From: Flavobacterium sp. Leaf82
GTDB lineage: Bacteria > Bacteroidota > Bacteroidia > Flavobacteriales > Flavobacteriaceae
Assembly (NCBI RefSeq): GCF_001422725.1
Contig: NZ_LMMA01000037.1
Location: 1-64,000, forward strand
Length of the DNA stretch: 64,000 bases
Direction: 5' to 3'
In this document: positions 24,549-33,893 of the stretch, piece after piece
Position numbering within the stretch: position 1 is the first letter of the stretch
Layout of the letters: the number at the start of each line of letters is the position of its first letter
Notes under the pieces: model-generated
The model's database searches: none
Told to the model about the DNA's origin: nothing
The model's input: only the letters and a program-made list of their open reading frames with translations
Translations under genes and position numbers: made by a program

Positions 24549-25253
24549 ATGAAAATTGCGCTTTTAGGATACGGAAAAATGGGTAAAGTAATTGAACGAA
24601 TTGCTTTAGAAAGAGGTCATGAAATTGTTTTAAAGAAAGACGAATTCAGTACATACGACGGACTTTCAACTGCTGATGTCGCGATTGATTTTAGCGTTCC
24701 GACTGCAGCAGTAAGTAACATTTCGAATTGTTTTAACAATAATGTACCAGTAGTTTCAGGAACAACAGGATGGCTAGAACATTTTGATGAAATGGTAGCA
24801 CTTTGCAACGAAAAACAAGGTGGTTTTATATCAAGTTCAAACTTTAGTCTTGGTGTTAATATTTTCTTTGAATTAAATGAATACCTGGCAAAAATCATGT
24901 CACAATTTGATTCTTATAAAGTTACAATGGAAGAAATTCATCATACTCAAAAGTTAGATGCTCCAAGCGGAACTGCTATTTCTTTGGCAAAAGGTGTAAT
25001 CGAAAATAGCAATTATGCAAATTGGACTTTAGAAGAAGCAAAAAATAATACTGAAATTCATATCGAAGCAAAAAGAATTGGTGATGTTCCAGGAACTCAT
25101 ACCGTAACTTACGATTCACTTGTAGACAGTATAGAATTAAAACATACTGCTCACAACCGCGAAGGTTTTGCTCTTGGAGCTGTAATTGCTGCTGAATGGC
25201 TTGCTGGTAAAACAGGAATTTACAGCATGAAAGATGTATTAAACTTAAAATAA
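24549..25253 (+). CDS. dapB: 4-hydroxy-tetrahydrodipicolinate reductase
   Basis: A 234-residue cytoplasmic enzyme of lysine and peptidoglycan-precursor synthesis, reducing the dapA product with NAD(P)H. The start is the ATG at 24549, directly before the Rossmann motif KIALLGYGKMGKV; an in-frame TTG eight codons upstream is ignored. Seen: SGTTGW, SSNFSLGVN, and the active-site EIHHTQKLDAPSGTAISLAK (about 130-149) with the substrate-binding His pair and Lys. The C-terminus HTAHNREGFALGAV is typical. It is slightly shorter than E. coli DapB, as usual in this phylum. Confidence 0.96.
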   Translation: MKIALLGYGKMGKVIERIALERGHEIVLKKDEFSTYDGLSTADVAIDFSVPTAAVSNISNCFNNNVPVVSGTTGWLEHFDEMVALCNEKQGGFISSSNFSLGVNIFFELNEYLAKIMSQFDSYKVTMEEIHHTQKLDAPSGTAISLAKGVIENSNYANWTLEEAKNNTEIHIEAKRIGDVPGTHTVTYDSLVDSIELKHTAHNREGFALGAVIAAEWLAGKTGIYSMKDVLNLK

Positions 25254-25316
25254 TCTAATTTAAAGTCTAAGGTTTTAACCGATTAACCTGAAACTTGAAA
25301 CATAAAACAAAAAACT

Positions 25317-26873
25317 ATGACACTATATCTTTGGTTCGTATTTTTCTTAGCAGTACAAGTAATTCACTTTCTGGGAACCTGGAAATTATATCAGGCTGCC
25401 GGAAGAAAAACCTGGGAAGCTGCAATTCCAGTTTACAATTCGATAGTTTTAATGAAAATTATTAGTCGACCAACATGGTGGACAATATTACTTTTTATCC
25501 CAATTATCAACTTGATTATGTTTCCGGTTGTATGGGTAGAAACTTTAAGAACGTTTGGTAAAAAATCTACTTTAGACACTTTACTAGGAATTTTTACTTT
25601 TGGTTTTTATATCTATTATGTAAACTATACTCAGAAATTAGAATATAATGCTACCAGAGAATTAAGACCGCAAAATAAAACTGCTGATACTATAAGTTCA
25701 TTGCTTTTTGCAATTATCGTTGCAACTTTAGTACACACTTATGTGGTACAACCGTATACAATCCCAACTTCATCTTTAGAAAAATCATTATTAATTGGTG
25801 ACTTTTTATTCGTGAGTAAAGTAAATTATGGTCCACGTGTACCTATGACAACGGTTGCATTACCAATGGTTCACGACACAATACCATTCTTAAAAAGAAA
25901 ATCATACTTAAGCTGGCCACAATTGCCTTATTTTAGATTGCCTGCTTTAGAAAAAATACAAAGAGCAGACATTGTCGTTTTTAACTGGCCTGTAGATACG
26001 GTTCACTATTTTTATGAGCCAAAAGGAAGACCGGGAGTTATAAAACCAATCGATAAAAAATCGAATTACGTAAAAAGATGCGTTGGTATTCCTGGTGACA
26101 GTTTGTCTATTAGAGATGGATTTGTTTTCATCAACGGGAAAAAATTAGTTATGCCAGAAAGAGCTAAACCACAATATTCTTATTCAGTGGCTTTAGACGG
26201 AAAAACTTCTATTGATTTCGAATCTTTAATGAAAGAACTTGATATTACTGATGGTGCTTATATTAAAGATCAACAAAAAAGAGATACTATTTATTTCAGA
26301 GCTTTGACAGAAGCAAGTGCAGAACGTTTAAAAAATACTCCCGGAATTACTGCTGTAAAAAGAGAAATTGACAGAGGAAACGACAATGCTATCTTCCCTC
26401 ATATCAAAAAATGGAGCCAGGATAATTTTGGACCAATTTACATTCCGGAAGCAGGAAAAACAGTTGCATTAACGAATGAGTCATTGCCATTTTACAAAGA
26501 AATTATTACCAAATACGAAGGCAATACGCTACAATTAGACGGTTCGCATTTCTTAATAAACGGAAAACAAGCTACTACATATACCTTTAAACAAAACTAT
26601 TACTGGATGATGGGAGACAACCGTCATAACTCTGAAGATAGTCGTTATTGGGGTTATGTTCCTGCAGATCATATCGTAGGAAAACCTGTTTTTATCTGGA
26701 TGAGCTGGGATACCAACGGAAAAGGAATCAACAAGATTCGCTGGAACAGGGTTTTCACGACTGTTAACGGAGAAGGACAACCACAATCTTACTTTAAGTA
26801 TTTCTTAATTATTCTTGCAGCTTATTTTGTTGGAGAGTATTTCTGGAAAAAAAGAAAAGAAAATAAAGCATAA
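25317..26873 (+). CDS. lepB: Signal peptidase I, long Bacteroidota form
   Basis: A 518-residue inner-membrane protease that removes signal peptides. The N-terminal 120 residues are a DUF5684-like set of three membrane helices (YQAAGRKTWEAAIPVYNSIVL). The S26 domain follows: the catalytic Ser lies in PTSSLEKSLLIGD (about 153-165) and the catalytic Lys in NYVKRCVGIPGDS (about 248-260). A large insert of about 150 residues separates this from MMGDNRHNSEDSRYWGYVP near 435. A C-terminal helix and a Lys-rich tail close it. The Met of the usual SM motif is Leu here, common in this phylum. It lies 63 bases after dapB. Confidence 0.95.
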   Translation: MTLYLWFVFFLAVQVIHFLGTWKLYQAAGRKTWEAAIPVYNSIVLMKIISRPTWWTILLFIPIINLIMFPVVWVETLRTFGKKSTLDTLLGIFTFGFYIYYVNYTQKLEYNATRELRPQNKTADTISSLLFAIIVATLVHTYVVQPYTIPTSSLEKSLLIGDFLFVSKVNYGPRVPMTTVALPMVHDTIPFLKRKSYLSWPQLPYFRLPALEKIQRADIVVFNWPVDTVHYFYEPKGRPGVIKPIDKKSNYVKRCVGIPGDSLSIRDGFVFINGKKLVMPERAKPQYSYSVALDGKTSIDFESLMKELDITDGAYIKDQQKRDTIYFRALTEASAERLKNTPGITAVKREIDRGNDNAIFPHIKKWSQDNFGPIYIPEAGKTVALTNESLPFYKEIITKYEGNTLQLDGSHFLINGKQATTYTFKQNYYWMMGDNRHNSEDSRYWGYVPADHIVGKPVFIWMSWDTNGKGINKIRWNRVFTTVNGEGQPQSYFKYFLIILAAYFVGEYFWKKRKENKA

Positions 26874-26923
26874 AAAAAAATAGTTATTTTTGTTTGCTCC
26901 GCCTGTTCGAGCAAGCTCTTGAG

Positions 26924-26972
26924 TCAGGTTTCAAGTTTCAAGTTCATAAAGAACCTGAGACTTGAAACCTGA
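26924..26972. repeat. Inverted repeat, GAAACTTGAAACC family
   Basis: TCAGGTTTCAAGT (26924-26936) pairs with ACTTGAAACCTGA (26960-26972). Related words occur near 25287, 52322 and 63863-63972. Confidence 0.75.
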
Positions 26973-26997
26973 AACTTTTAACGTAAAATCAGAAAAA

Positions 26998-27612
26998 ATG
27001 AATTCCTTATTACTTCCTACCTATTTTCCGTCGATTAGTCACTTTGCAGTTATGGCTCAATCTGAAAATATTACTTTTGAAATGGAAGATAATTTTCAAA
27101 AACAAACCAATAGAAACCGTACTTATATTTATAGCCCAAACGGAATTCAGCTATTGAATATCCCGGTTAAACATTCAAAAACATTACATCAAAAAACCAA
27201 AGATGTTTTAATCGAAAATGAATTCGACTGGCAAAAACAGCATTTTAAATCACTGGAAGCCGGATACAGAAGTTCTCCTTTCTTTGAGTTTTTTGAAGAC
27301 GACATTCGCCCGGTTTTCGAAAAGCAACATACTTTCCTGATGGATTTAAACATGGAAGTTTTAGATATTATAACCAAATGTCTAAGAATGAAGCTAGAGT
27401 TTACAAAAACTACTGAATACTTCACAGAAACAGAAAATATTACTGATTACAGAATTTTGGCAAACGGAAAAAAAGATCCTAATACATTCGAAAAATATAC
27501 TCAGGTTTTTGATGACAAACACGGGTTCATCAATAATTTAAGTGTTTTGGATTTACTTTTTAATGAAGGAAAATTTGCAATGGATTATTTAAAAACCCAA
27601 AAACTACTTTAA
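26998..27612 (+). CDS. WbqC-like family protein
   Basis: A 204-residue protein from the ATG at 26998; the upstream in-frame TTG lies in a repeat and is ignored. The start LLPTYFPSISHFAVMAQ and the motifs QKQTNRNRTYIYSPNGIQLLNIPV and YRSSPFFEFFEDDI are those of the WbqC family, found in polysaccharide clusters and near lepB in flavobacteria. The biochemical role is not established. No signal peptide is seen. Confidence 0.88.
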   Translation: MNSLLLPTYFPSISHFAVMAQSENITFEMEDNFQKQTNRNRTYIYSPNGIQLLNIPVKHSKTLHQKTKDVLIENEFDWQKQHFKSLEAGYRSSPFFEFFEDDIRPVFEKQHTFLMDLNMEVLDIITKCLRMKLEFTKTTEYFTETENITDYRILANGKKDPNTFEKYTQVFDDKHGFINNLSVLDLLFNEGKFAMDYLKTQKLL

Positions 27613-27668
27613 TCTTTTTGTGTTTAAAATTCTAAGTTTCAACAAAACAACCTAAAACTTCAAACTTT

Positions 27669-28715
27669 TTATTCGATTGAAAGTCTCGCCATTATTGGAT
27701 AATGATCTGAATTTTCGAAATCAGAAAAGCTTTCAAATTGTTTCACTTTCATTTTACTGTCGGTAAAAATATAGTCAATTCTGGCTGGATAATAACGGAA
27801 CTTATAAGTAGCTCCAAAACCTTCTCCTGCTTCTTCAAAAGCATCTTTTTGTTTTCCTTTTATACTTCGATATACATATGAAAACGGACTATTATTCATG
27901 TCTCCACAAATAATAAACGGGGTTGTACATTTTTTAATATTTTCCTTAAATATTTCGGCCTGTTCTTGCTGTTGCCTGAATCCCTTACTGATTCTGGTAT
28001 AAATAAGCTGTGATTTTTCCTGATTTACATTATCGATATTATTCGAAATATCTGTTACATCCGGCGAAATCTTAATCGATTGCAAGTGCATATTATAAAC
28101 CCTGATTACATCTTTACCACGCTTTATATCGGCATAAATTACGTTGTTATCAGAATTTGGAAAAATAATATTTCCTTCGAATATAATTGGAAACTTAGAA
28201 AAAATAGCTTGTCCTGTTTTAATCTGATTTCCATCAATAAAAATATAACGATGAGGATACACTTTTAAGTCGATATGAGCTGAATTGGAGTATTCCTGAA
28301 TACAAAGAATATCAGGATCTTTTTCATCAATAAAAGTTTTTATATTAGACGGAATGTCTTCTCTGTCCAACCACTTAAAAACATTAAAGAGGCGCACGTT
28401 ATAACTCATTATAGAGAAATCTTTTTCGTCTTTGACATATTCTTTAGCAGAGAACTTATAAAACTTGCTGATAAAGGTGATTCCGGTCAATAAAACCAAA
28501 CCAGACAAAATAAGGCGCTTTTTAAACTGAATTGCCCAATAAACGAAGAACAATCCATTAAGCACAAAAAAGGCCGGCATAAACAAAGTAAGCACCGATA
28601 AAAGCGGAAAACTTTTAGGTGCTAAAAATGGTAAAATATAAATACTAAAAGTTACTACAGTCAGCACTATATTCAAAAAGAACATTATCTTATTAAACCA
28701 CGAAAGGTTTTTCAT
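27669..28715 (-). CDS. Endonuclease/exonuclease/phosphatase family membrane protein
   Basis: A 348-residue protein. Three N-terminal membrane helices (about 8-90) lead to an endonuclease/exonuclease/phosphatase domain: IMSYNVRLFN (about 103), DILCIQEYSN (catalytic Glu near 138), YNMHLQSI, FIICGDMNNSPFSYVYRSI (near 268) and the final NSDHYPIMARLSI with the catalytic Asp-His. These residues suit a metal-dependent phosphodiesterase. The domain most likely faces the periplasm; its substrate (nucleic acid, phospholipid or sugar phosphate) is unknown. It is first in distance of a minus-strand run that continues upstream with two rhomboids and mutL. Confidence 0.9.
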   Translation of the reverse strand: MKNLSWFNKIMFFLNIVLTVVTFSIYILPFLAPKSFPLLSVLTLFMPAFFVLNGLFFVYWAIQFKKRLILSGLVLLTGITFISKFYKFSAKEYVKDEKDFSIMSYNVRLFNVFKWLDREDIPSNIKTFIDEKDPDILCIQEYSNSAHIDLKVYPHRYIFIDGNQIKTGQAIFSKFPIIFEGNIIFPNSDNNVIYADIKRGKDVIRVYNMHLQSIKISPDVTDISNNIDNVNQEKSQLIYTRISKGFRQQQEQAEIFKENIKKCTTPFIICGDMNNSPFSYVYRSIKGKQKDAFEEAGEGFGATYKFRYYPARIDYIFTDSKMKVKQFESFSDFENSDHYPIMARLSIE

Positions 28716-28733
28716 ATTTTTATGCTAAAAGGA

Positions 28734-29597
28734 TTATTTTCCAGCTTTAAATAAAAACTCTTTTTCTTCTTTTGTCAGACAATCATAACCAGACTGGCTA
28801 ATCTTGTCTAAAATTTCATCAATTTGTTGTTGCGTTTTATCTTTCGTAACAATTCTTGATGTAACTCTTTCAGTAGGTTTTTTGTAATTTTTATGAACTT
28901 TTGTGAATGGGGTCGTAGGGGATTTTTTGAACAGATTTGTAAAAAAATCTAATGTTCTGGAAATGATTTTACTTAAATCTACACCATTTTGAAGCAGTTT
29001 AATAAAAATAAATCCAAAAAGAGCTCCGGCTAAATGCGAAATGTGTCCACCGGTATTATCCAGGCGAAACTGCATTAAATCCAGAACTAAAATTACGGCT
29101 GTAATATGCCAGAGCTTTACATTGCCAATAAGCAACAAACGTACACTCATTAAAGGCTGATAGGTTGTTACAGCAACCAAAATTGCCATTATCGCAGCAG
29201 ATGCTCCAACAATAGATCCTGCAATGTTTGAAAAGTAAAAACTCAAAGCAAAAGTAATACCGGAGAAAATTGCACCCAAAATATACAATCCTAAATATTG
29301 TTTTTGAGTAAAGAAAGTCAGGAATAAATTGCTTGCAAAATTCAAAACCATCATATTAAACAACAAATGCAGGAATGAGGCATGAAAAAATGCATAAGTC
29401 AAAAATGTCCAGGGCTTAAACAAAAACACACTTGGATCTGATGATAAAGCCAGCCAGTTTGGGTACGCAAAACCACCTCCTGAATATTGATAGAAGAATA
29501 CTAAAGAGATTAGAAAACATGCGATATTCCAATAAATAACACGCATTGCGATACCGCCCAATCTATATTGTAGTTTTAAATCGTCAAGAATATTCAT
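28734..29597 (-). CDS. Rhomboid-family intramembrane serine protease (paralogue 1)
   Basis: A 287-residue membrane protein with six core helices. The catalytic Ser is in GSIVGASAAIMAIL (about 137-150) and the His in GGHISHLAGALFGF (about 193-206). The WTFLTYAFFHASFLHLLFNM segment matches the L1 loop and second helix of rhomboids. A basic cytoplasmic tail of about 75 residues follows the last helix (KVHKNYKKPTERVTSR). The family cleaves membrane proteins within the bilayer; substrates here are unknown. It is adjacent to a second rhomboid 43 bases away. Confidence 0.92.
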   Translation of the reverse strand: MNILDDLKLQYRLGGIAMRVIYWNIACFLISLVFFYQYSGGGFAYPNWLALSSDPSVFLFKPWTFLTYAFFHASFLHLLFNMMVLNFASNLFLTFFTQKQYLGLYILGAIFSGITFALSFYFSNIAGSIVGASAAIMAILVAVTTYQPLMSVRLLLIGNVKLWHITAVILVLDLMQFRLDNTGGHISHLAGALFGFIFIKLLQNGVDLSKIISRTLDFFTNLFKKSPTTPFTKVHKNYKKPTERVTSRIVTKDKTQQQIDEILDKISQSGYDCLTKEEKEFLFKAGK

Positions 29598-29640
29598 AAA
29601 AGCTTTTTTTGGTTTTTATTTGCGATATTAAAATTAAAAA

Positions 29641-30390
29641 TTAATTCCAACGATTACTATTAAACTGATTCTTTTTCCAGTACCACATAATCAAAAATCC
29701 AAATAAAGCACCACCAATGTGTGCATAATGCGCTATTCCAGATTCAATTCCCATAAAAGAACTTCCAAAAATACCGAAGAAACCATCAAATAAAAGCATA
29801 TAAACCGGAACAAAATACTTCGCTTTTATAGGAATTGGTATAAACATGATACCAAGTTCAGCATTTGGAAACATAAAGGTAAAGGCAACAAGCAATCCAT
29901 AAACAGCGCCGGAAGCTCCAATTACAGTTCCCAAATAAGCTTCGGTAAAATGTTTAAATTCAGAAACAGTCAATATTTGCTGCCATCTTGTATCAATTTT
30001 TCCTTCATTTAAAAGCGCAAGAACATCACCTTTATTAAATCCATTTGCCAGTAAAATATTTAAACCATCCTGATAAAAATAATAATTAACAGCAAAATTA
30101 ACCAAGGCCGCACCTAAGCCACATGAGATATAGAAAAATAGAAATTTCTTTCCTCCCCAAAAATGCTCTAATGTAGATCCAAACGAATAAAGCGCAAACA
30201 TATTAAACGCAATATGAGCAAATCCTCCATGCATAAACATATGAGAAATAGGCTGCCAGAATTTAAAACCCGGATTTTCAGGAAAAAAAAGCGCCAGATA
30301 TTCATACGAAACCGGTACTAATTGAGAACCGATAAAGAAAATAATATTAATTATCAATAATTGTTTTACTACGGGAGTTATTTTCATCAT
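29641..30390 (-). CDS. Rhomboid-family intramembrane serine protease (paralogue 2)
   Basis: A 249-residue six-helix rhomboid without the long tail of its neighbour. Seen: FWQPISHMFMHGGFAHIAFNMFALY (L1 and helix 2), the catalytic Ser in GASGAVYGLL (about 159-168) and the His in HYAHIGGALFGFLIM (about 223-237). A 40-residue insert (LNILLANGFNKGDVLALLNE) lies between helices 3 and 4. Its start codon overlaps the mutL stop by 4 bases, so translation is probably coupled. Confidence 0.93.
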   Translation of the reverse strand: MMKITPVVKQLLIINIIFFIGSQLVPVSYEYLALFFPENPGFKFWQPISHMFMHGGFAHIAFNMFALYSFGSTLEHFWGGKKFLFFYISCGLGAALVNFAVNYYFYQDGLNILLANGFNKGDVLALLNEGKIDTRWQQILTVSEFKHFTEAYLGTVIGASGAVYGLLVAFTFMFPNAELGIMFIPIPIKAKYFVPVYMLLFDGFFGIFGSSFMGIESGIAHYAHIGGALFGFLIMWYWKKNQFNSNRWN

Positions 30391-32303
30391 AAGGCAAACT
30401 TTTTATCTATATCTTCAACACGCATCGTGATGAAAGTAGGTTTTTGAAAAGGTGAAATATTAGGATCTTTGCAAGCAAACAAACCGTTTACTAAATTATC
30501 TTGCTCTTTTTCGGTTAAATAAGATCCTGTTTTAACCGCTAAACTTTTCGCCATCGACTTGGCAATTGTATCATTCTGACTGTAACTGCTTGCCGGGATT
30601 CCGTCTTGCAAATCACTTAATAATTGCTCTATAACCATCGAAACCTCACTTTCGGTAATATTTACCGGAATTCCAGAAATTACAATATGATCTGTTTGAG
30701 CTTCTTCAAAAACAAAACCTGTTGTTTCTAATGAAGGCTTTAATTCTTCGATTAATGTCATTTCATCAGAAGAATAAAACAAATTCAAAGGGAATAACAA
30801 TTGCTGACTTGAAGCTTGATTTACGGTCATATTCAGCAAAAATTGCTCGTATAAAATACGTTGATGAGCGCGTTGCTGGTCAACAATAACCATTCCGGAT
30901 TTTATTGGCGAAACAATGTATTTTTTATGAATTTGGTAAGTTCCCTGACTCGCTTGTTCGACCTCGTTATCATTAAACAATGATGAAGTTACTTCTTCAT
31001 TTTCGAATGTAAAAGGAGAACTTTCTATAGTATCGGTTTCTAAACCTACGTATAAACTTTCCCAGGTTGCCGTGGGTTCTACTCTTTTATTATATCCGGA
31101 ATATGAATTTGAACCAGATCCTGATCCGGAACTAAAACCGGAACCCGAGCCAGATCCTGAACTCGCTTTAGAATAATGCTGATTGGTTTTATCATCTGTA
31201 AACGGATTAAAAGTTCCATCAACCTGAATAGTAGGCGTTTCAGCCTCTAAATCTTTATAATGATATGGCGTATCTAAATTAGCATCGCGATCAAAATCAA
31301 GAACAGGCGCAACATTAAATTGCCCTAAACTATGTTTGATCGAAGCTCTTAAAATAGCGTATAGTGCTTGTTCATCGTCAAACTTAATTTCAGTTTTGGT
31401 TGGATGAATGTTGATATCAATTGTATTTGGCGGAACCTGCAGGTATAAAAAATAACTTGGTTGCGAACCATCTTTCAAAAGTCCGTCATAAGCCGCCATT
31501 ACCGCATGATGCAGATAACCGCTTTTTATGAAACGATCGTTTACAAAAAAGAACTGTTCTCCCCTGTTTTTCTTCGCGAACTCAGGTTTACAAACAAATC
31601 CCTGAACATTGATAATCTCTGTATCTTCGTTAACGGGAACCAGTTTTTCATTTGTTTTACCGGACATAATCCCAACAATACGTTGGCGATATCCTGCGGC
31701 AGGCAAATTATACATTTCGCTGCCATTATGATAAAACGTAAAATGAATATTTGGATGTGCCAAAGCTACACGCTGAAACTCATCCATAACATGGCGAAAT
31801 TCGACCGTATCAGATTTTAAGAAATTACGGCGTGCGGGAATATTAAAAAATAAATTTTTAACGGCAAATGAAGTTCCTTTAGGTAAAACGGCCACTTCCT
31901 GCGAAACAAATTTACTTCCTTCGATTATAATATGTGTTCCCAGTTCGTCCTGATCCTGCTTTGTTTTCATTTCCATATGAGCAATCGCCGCAATAGAAGC
32001 CAGTGCTTCACCGCGAAAACCTTTTGTACATAATGAAAATAAATCTTCTGCCTGACGGATCTTAGAAGTTGCGTGACGTTCAAAACACAAACGTGCATCT
32101 GTCACACTCATTCCTGCACCATTATCAATAACCTGAACCAATGATTTTCCGGCATCTTTAATAATCAACTTAATGTCAGTTGCTTTAGCATCAACAGCAT
32201 TTTCTAACAGTTCTTTTACAACTGAAGCAGGTCTTTGAACTACCTCTCCAGCGGCAATTTGGTTAGCAACATGATCAGGAAGTAATTGAATTATACTCGA
32301 CAT
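30387..32303 (-). CDS. mutL: DNA mismatch repair protein MutL
   Basis: A 638-residue GHKL ATPase that links MutS mismatch recognition to strand removal. The N-terminal ATPase is intact: ELLENAVDAKATDI, DNGAGM and GFRGEALASIAAIA. The DNA-binding transducer domain follows (HPTKTEIKFDDEQALY). A Ser/Gly linker (SSGSGSGSGFSSGSGSGSNS, about 382-401) is encoded by repeated hexamer-like DNA around 31114-31170. In the C-terminal dimer domain the endonuclease motif DQHAx2Ex4E reads DQQRAHQRILYE and the CPHGRP motif reads SPFQKPT, so metal-binding residues appear missing. A minus-strand promoter box lies about 50 bases upstream. Confidence 0.96.
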   Translation of the reverse strand: MSSIIQLLPDHVANQIAAGEVVQRPASVVKELLENAVDAKATDIKLIIKDAGKSLVQVIDNGAGMSVTDARLCFERHATSKIRQAEDLFSLCTKGFRGEALASIAAIAHMEMKTKQDQDELGTHIIIEGSKFVSQEVAVLPKGTSFAVKNLFFNIPARRNFLKSDTVEFRHVMDEFQRVALAHPNIHFTFYHNGSEMYNLPAAGYRQRIVGIMSGKTNEKLVPVNEDTEIINVQGFVCKPEFAKKNRGEQFFFVNDRFIKSGYLHHAVMAAYDGLLKDGSQPSYFLYLQVPPNTIDINIHPTKTEIKFDDEQALYAILRASIKHSLGQFNVAPVLDFDRDANLDTPYHYKDLEAETPTIQVDGTFNPFTDDKTNQHYSKASSGSGSGSGFSSGSGSGSNSYSGYNKRVEPTATWESLYVGLETDTIESSPFTFENEEVTSSLFNDNEVEQASQGTYQIHKKYIVSPIKSGMVIVDQQRAHQRILYEQFLLNMTVNQASSQQLLFPLNLFYSSDEMTLIEELKPSLETTGFVFEEAQTDHIVISGIPVNITESEVSMVIEQLLSDLQDGIPASSYSQNDTIAKSMAKSLAVKTGSYLTEKEQDNLVNGLFACKDPNISPFQKPTFITMRVEDIDKKFAL

Positions 32304-32354
32304 TAAGAAAAAATAATTAAAAGGTTAAGGTTTAAATTTTAAAACCAAGAGGTA

Positions 32355-32362
32355 CAAATTTA
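32355..32362 (-). promoter_or_regulatory. Candidate -7 box of the mutL-rhomboid operon
   Basis: The minus strand reads TAAATTTG, matching the Bacteroidota -7 consensus, 51 bases upstream of the mutL ATG. Confidence 0.45.
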
Positions 32363-32404
32363 ATGAATTTCTCTTGGCTTTTAGAATAAGTAGCGTCATA
32401 AAAA

Positions 32405-32442
32405 AAACAAAAAAACCTGTACTATCTTACACAGTACAGGTT
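32405..32442 (-). terminator. Rho-independent terminator of ribH
   Basis: AACCTGTACT and AGTACAGGTT form the stem at 32414-32442; on the minus strand a T-rich run follows. It lies 26 bases beyond the ribH stop. Confidence 0.85.
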
Positions 32443-32467
32443 TTAATATTTTTAAAACAAATGTGTT

Positions 32468-33040
32468 TTACTCTTTATCAATTTTTTTTGGAGTTTCTTC
32501 TATTTGGATTGCTCCAGAAGACAATAAAGGCTGATTAAATGGGTGCGACATCGAAGCTTGTTGGCGGATATATGCCATTTTGATTGCTGCAATTGCCGCT
32601 TCAGTTCCTTTGTTTCCGTGAATTCCTCCACTTCTGTCAATTGACTGTTGAATGTTATTATCTGTTAATACACAAAAAATAACCGGAACATCAGTTTGAA
32701 CATTTAAATCTTTAATTCCCTGAGTTACGCCTTCGCATACAAAATCAAAATGCTTGGTTTGTCCCTGGATTACACATCCAATTACAATTACTGCATCTAC
32801 ATTTTGTGTTTGCAACATTTTCTTTGCACCATAAATCAACTCAAAACTCCCCGGAACATTCCAGCGAATAATTTGTTGAGCCGGAACATCACAATCTGTA
32901 AGCGCATCAAAAGCGCCATTGTAAAGTCCTTCAGTTATAGTTTCATTCCACTCAGAAACAACAATCCCAAATCGAAAATCTTTCGCATTTGGGATCGTGT
33001 TTTTATCGTATTCTGATAAGTTTTTATTTTCGGTAGCCAT
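32468..33040 (-). CDS. ribH: 6,7-dimethyl-8-ribityllumazine synthase
   Basis: A 190-residue cytoplasmic enzyme that makes the lumazine precursor of riboflavin and assembles into capsids in known cases. Seen: FGIVVSEWNETITEGLYNGA (about 24-43, with the aromatic stacking residue), VPGSFELIYGAKKM, VIGCVIQGQTKHFDFVCEGV (with the catalytic His) and GNKGTEAAIAAIKM. A tail of about 30 residues past the core (SHPFNQPLLSSGAIQIEE) is an extension common in flavobacteria. It is downstream of, and probably co-transcribed with, the TPR-protein gene. Confidence 0.96.
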   Translation of the reverse strand: MATENKNLSEYDKNTIPNAKDFRFGIVVSEWNETITEGLYNGAFDALTDCDVPAQQIIRWNVPGSFELIYGAKKMLQTQNVDAVIVIGCVIQGQTKHFDFVCEGVTQGIKDLNVQTDVPVIFCVLTDNNIQQSIDRSGGIHGNKGTEAAIAAIKMAYIRQQASMSHPFNQPLLSSGAIQIEETPKKIDKE

Positions 33041-33107
33041 CTGTATATTTTAAATTTTTAAATTCTCAAATACAAATCTACAATCTTAAATCTAAAATCT
33101 AAAATTA

Positions 33108-33893
33108 TTATTGCGCTAATCCAATCAATGCATCAACAGAAGCTGCTTCAGGAGTTGCATCGTAGTTTTCTTTAATATCTGTTAAATACTTCAAAGCGTC
33201 TTCTTTTTGACCTAAAGCCAAGGCAGCTTTACCAGCTTTTAATAAGAAACGAGGAGTTGTAAAATCATTTTTATTAGATTCTGCAGCTTTTACATAATAG
33301 TCTAAAGCTTCTTTTTGTTGGTTTTTTTGAGAATAAGCATCTCCAATACCACCAATTGCCAAAGCATTAACGATAGCTTCTTTAGATTTAAAGTTACCTA
33401 AGTATTTTATAGCTTCATCAAATTTACCTGTATTTAAATATGCCATACCAGCATAATAATTCGCTAAATTTCCTGCATCAGTTCCAGAATATTCATCAGC
33501 AATTTTTACGAATCCAAATTTACCTTCAGAACCGTTCAATGCTAATTTATATAATGAATCGCTAGCTACACCGTTAGTCGCTTTATCAAAATTTTGTTGA
33601 GCAACAAACATTTCACTTGCAGCTTCGTCTTGTTTAGGAGCTTCGATAAATTTTTGGTAAGCCAAATATCCAATAGTAGCAACCGCAATACCAGCAACTA
33701 AACCAATAATGATTTTTTGATTTTTAGCAACCCAATCCTCAGTTTTTGAAGCAGTTTCATCTAATTTAGAAAAAACGTCAGCTGTAGTACTGTTTTTTCC
33801 ATCAAGAATTACTTGTTGTTCTTCATTGACAACTTCTTCTTTAACTTCCTTTTCCTTTGGTGCTTTATATCCTCTTTTATTGTAAGTAGCCAT
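33108..33893 (-). CDS. TPR-repeat membrane protein (YfgM-like)
   Basis: A 261-residue protein. A charged cytoplasmic N-terminus (about 1-60) is followed by one membrane helix (IIIGLVAGIAVATIGYLAYQKF, about 61-82) and a periplasmic tetratricopeptide region with repeats such as LANYYAGMAYLNTGKFDEAIKYLG and ALGQKEDALKYLTDIKENY. The layout resembles YfgM, an inner-membrane chaperone partner of the Sec translocon, but the repeat family is too general for a firm assignment. The likely promoter has a TATTTTTG box on the minus strand at 33916-33923. Confidence 0.85.
   Translation of the reverse strand: MATYNKRGYKAPKEKEVKEEVVNEEQQVILDGKNSTTADVFSKLDETASKTEDWVAKNQKIIIGLVAGIAVATIGYLAYQKFIEAPKQDEAASEMFVAQQNFDKATNGVASDSLYKLALNGSEGKFGFVKIADEYSGTDAGNLANYYAGMAYLNTGKFDEAIKYLGNFKSKEAIVNALAIGGIGDAYSQKNQQKEALDYYVKAAESNKNDFTTPRFLLKAGKAALALGQKEDALKYLTDIKENYDATPEAASVDALIGLAQ

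Noticed and set aside
32304..33107. FMN riboswitch for ribH
   Set aside because: No long conserved leader precedes ribH; only 67 bases separate it from the TPR gene and no FMN-aptamer wording is seen.
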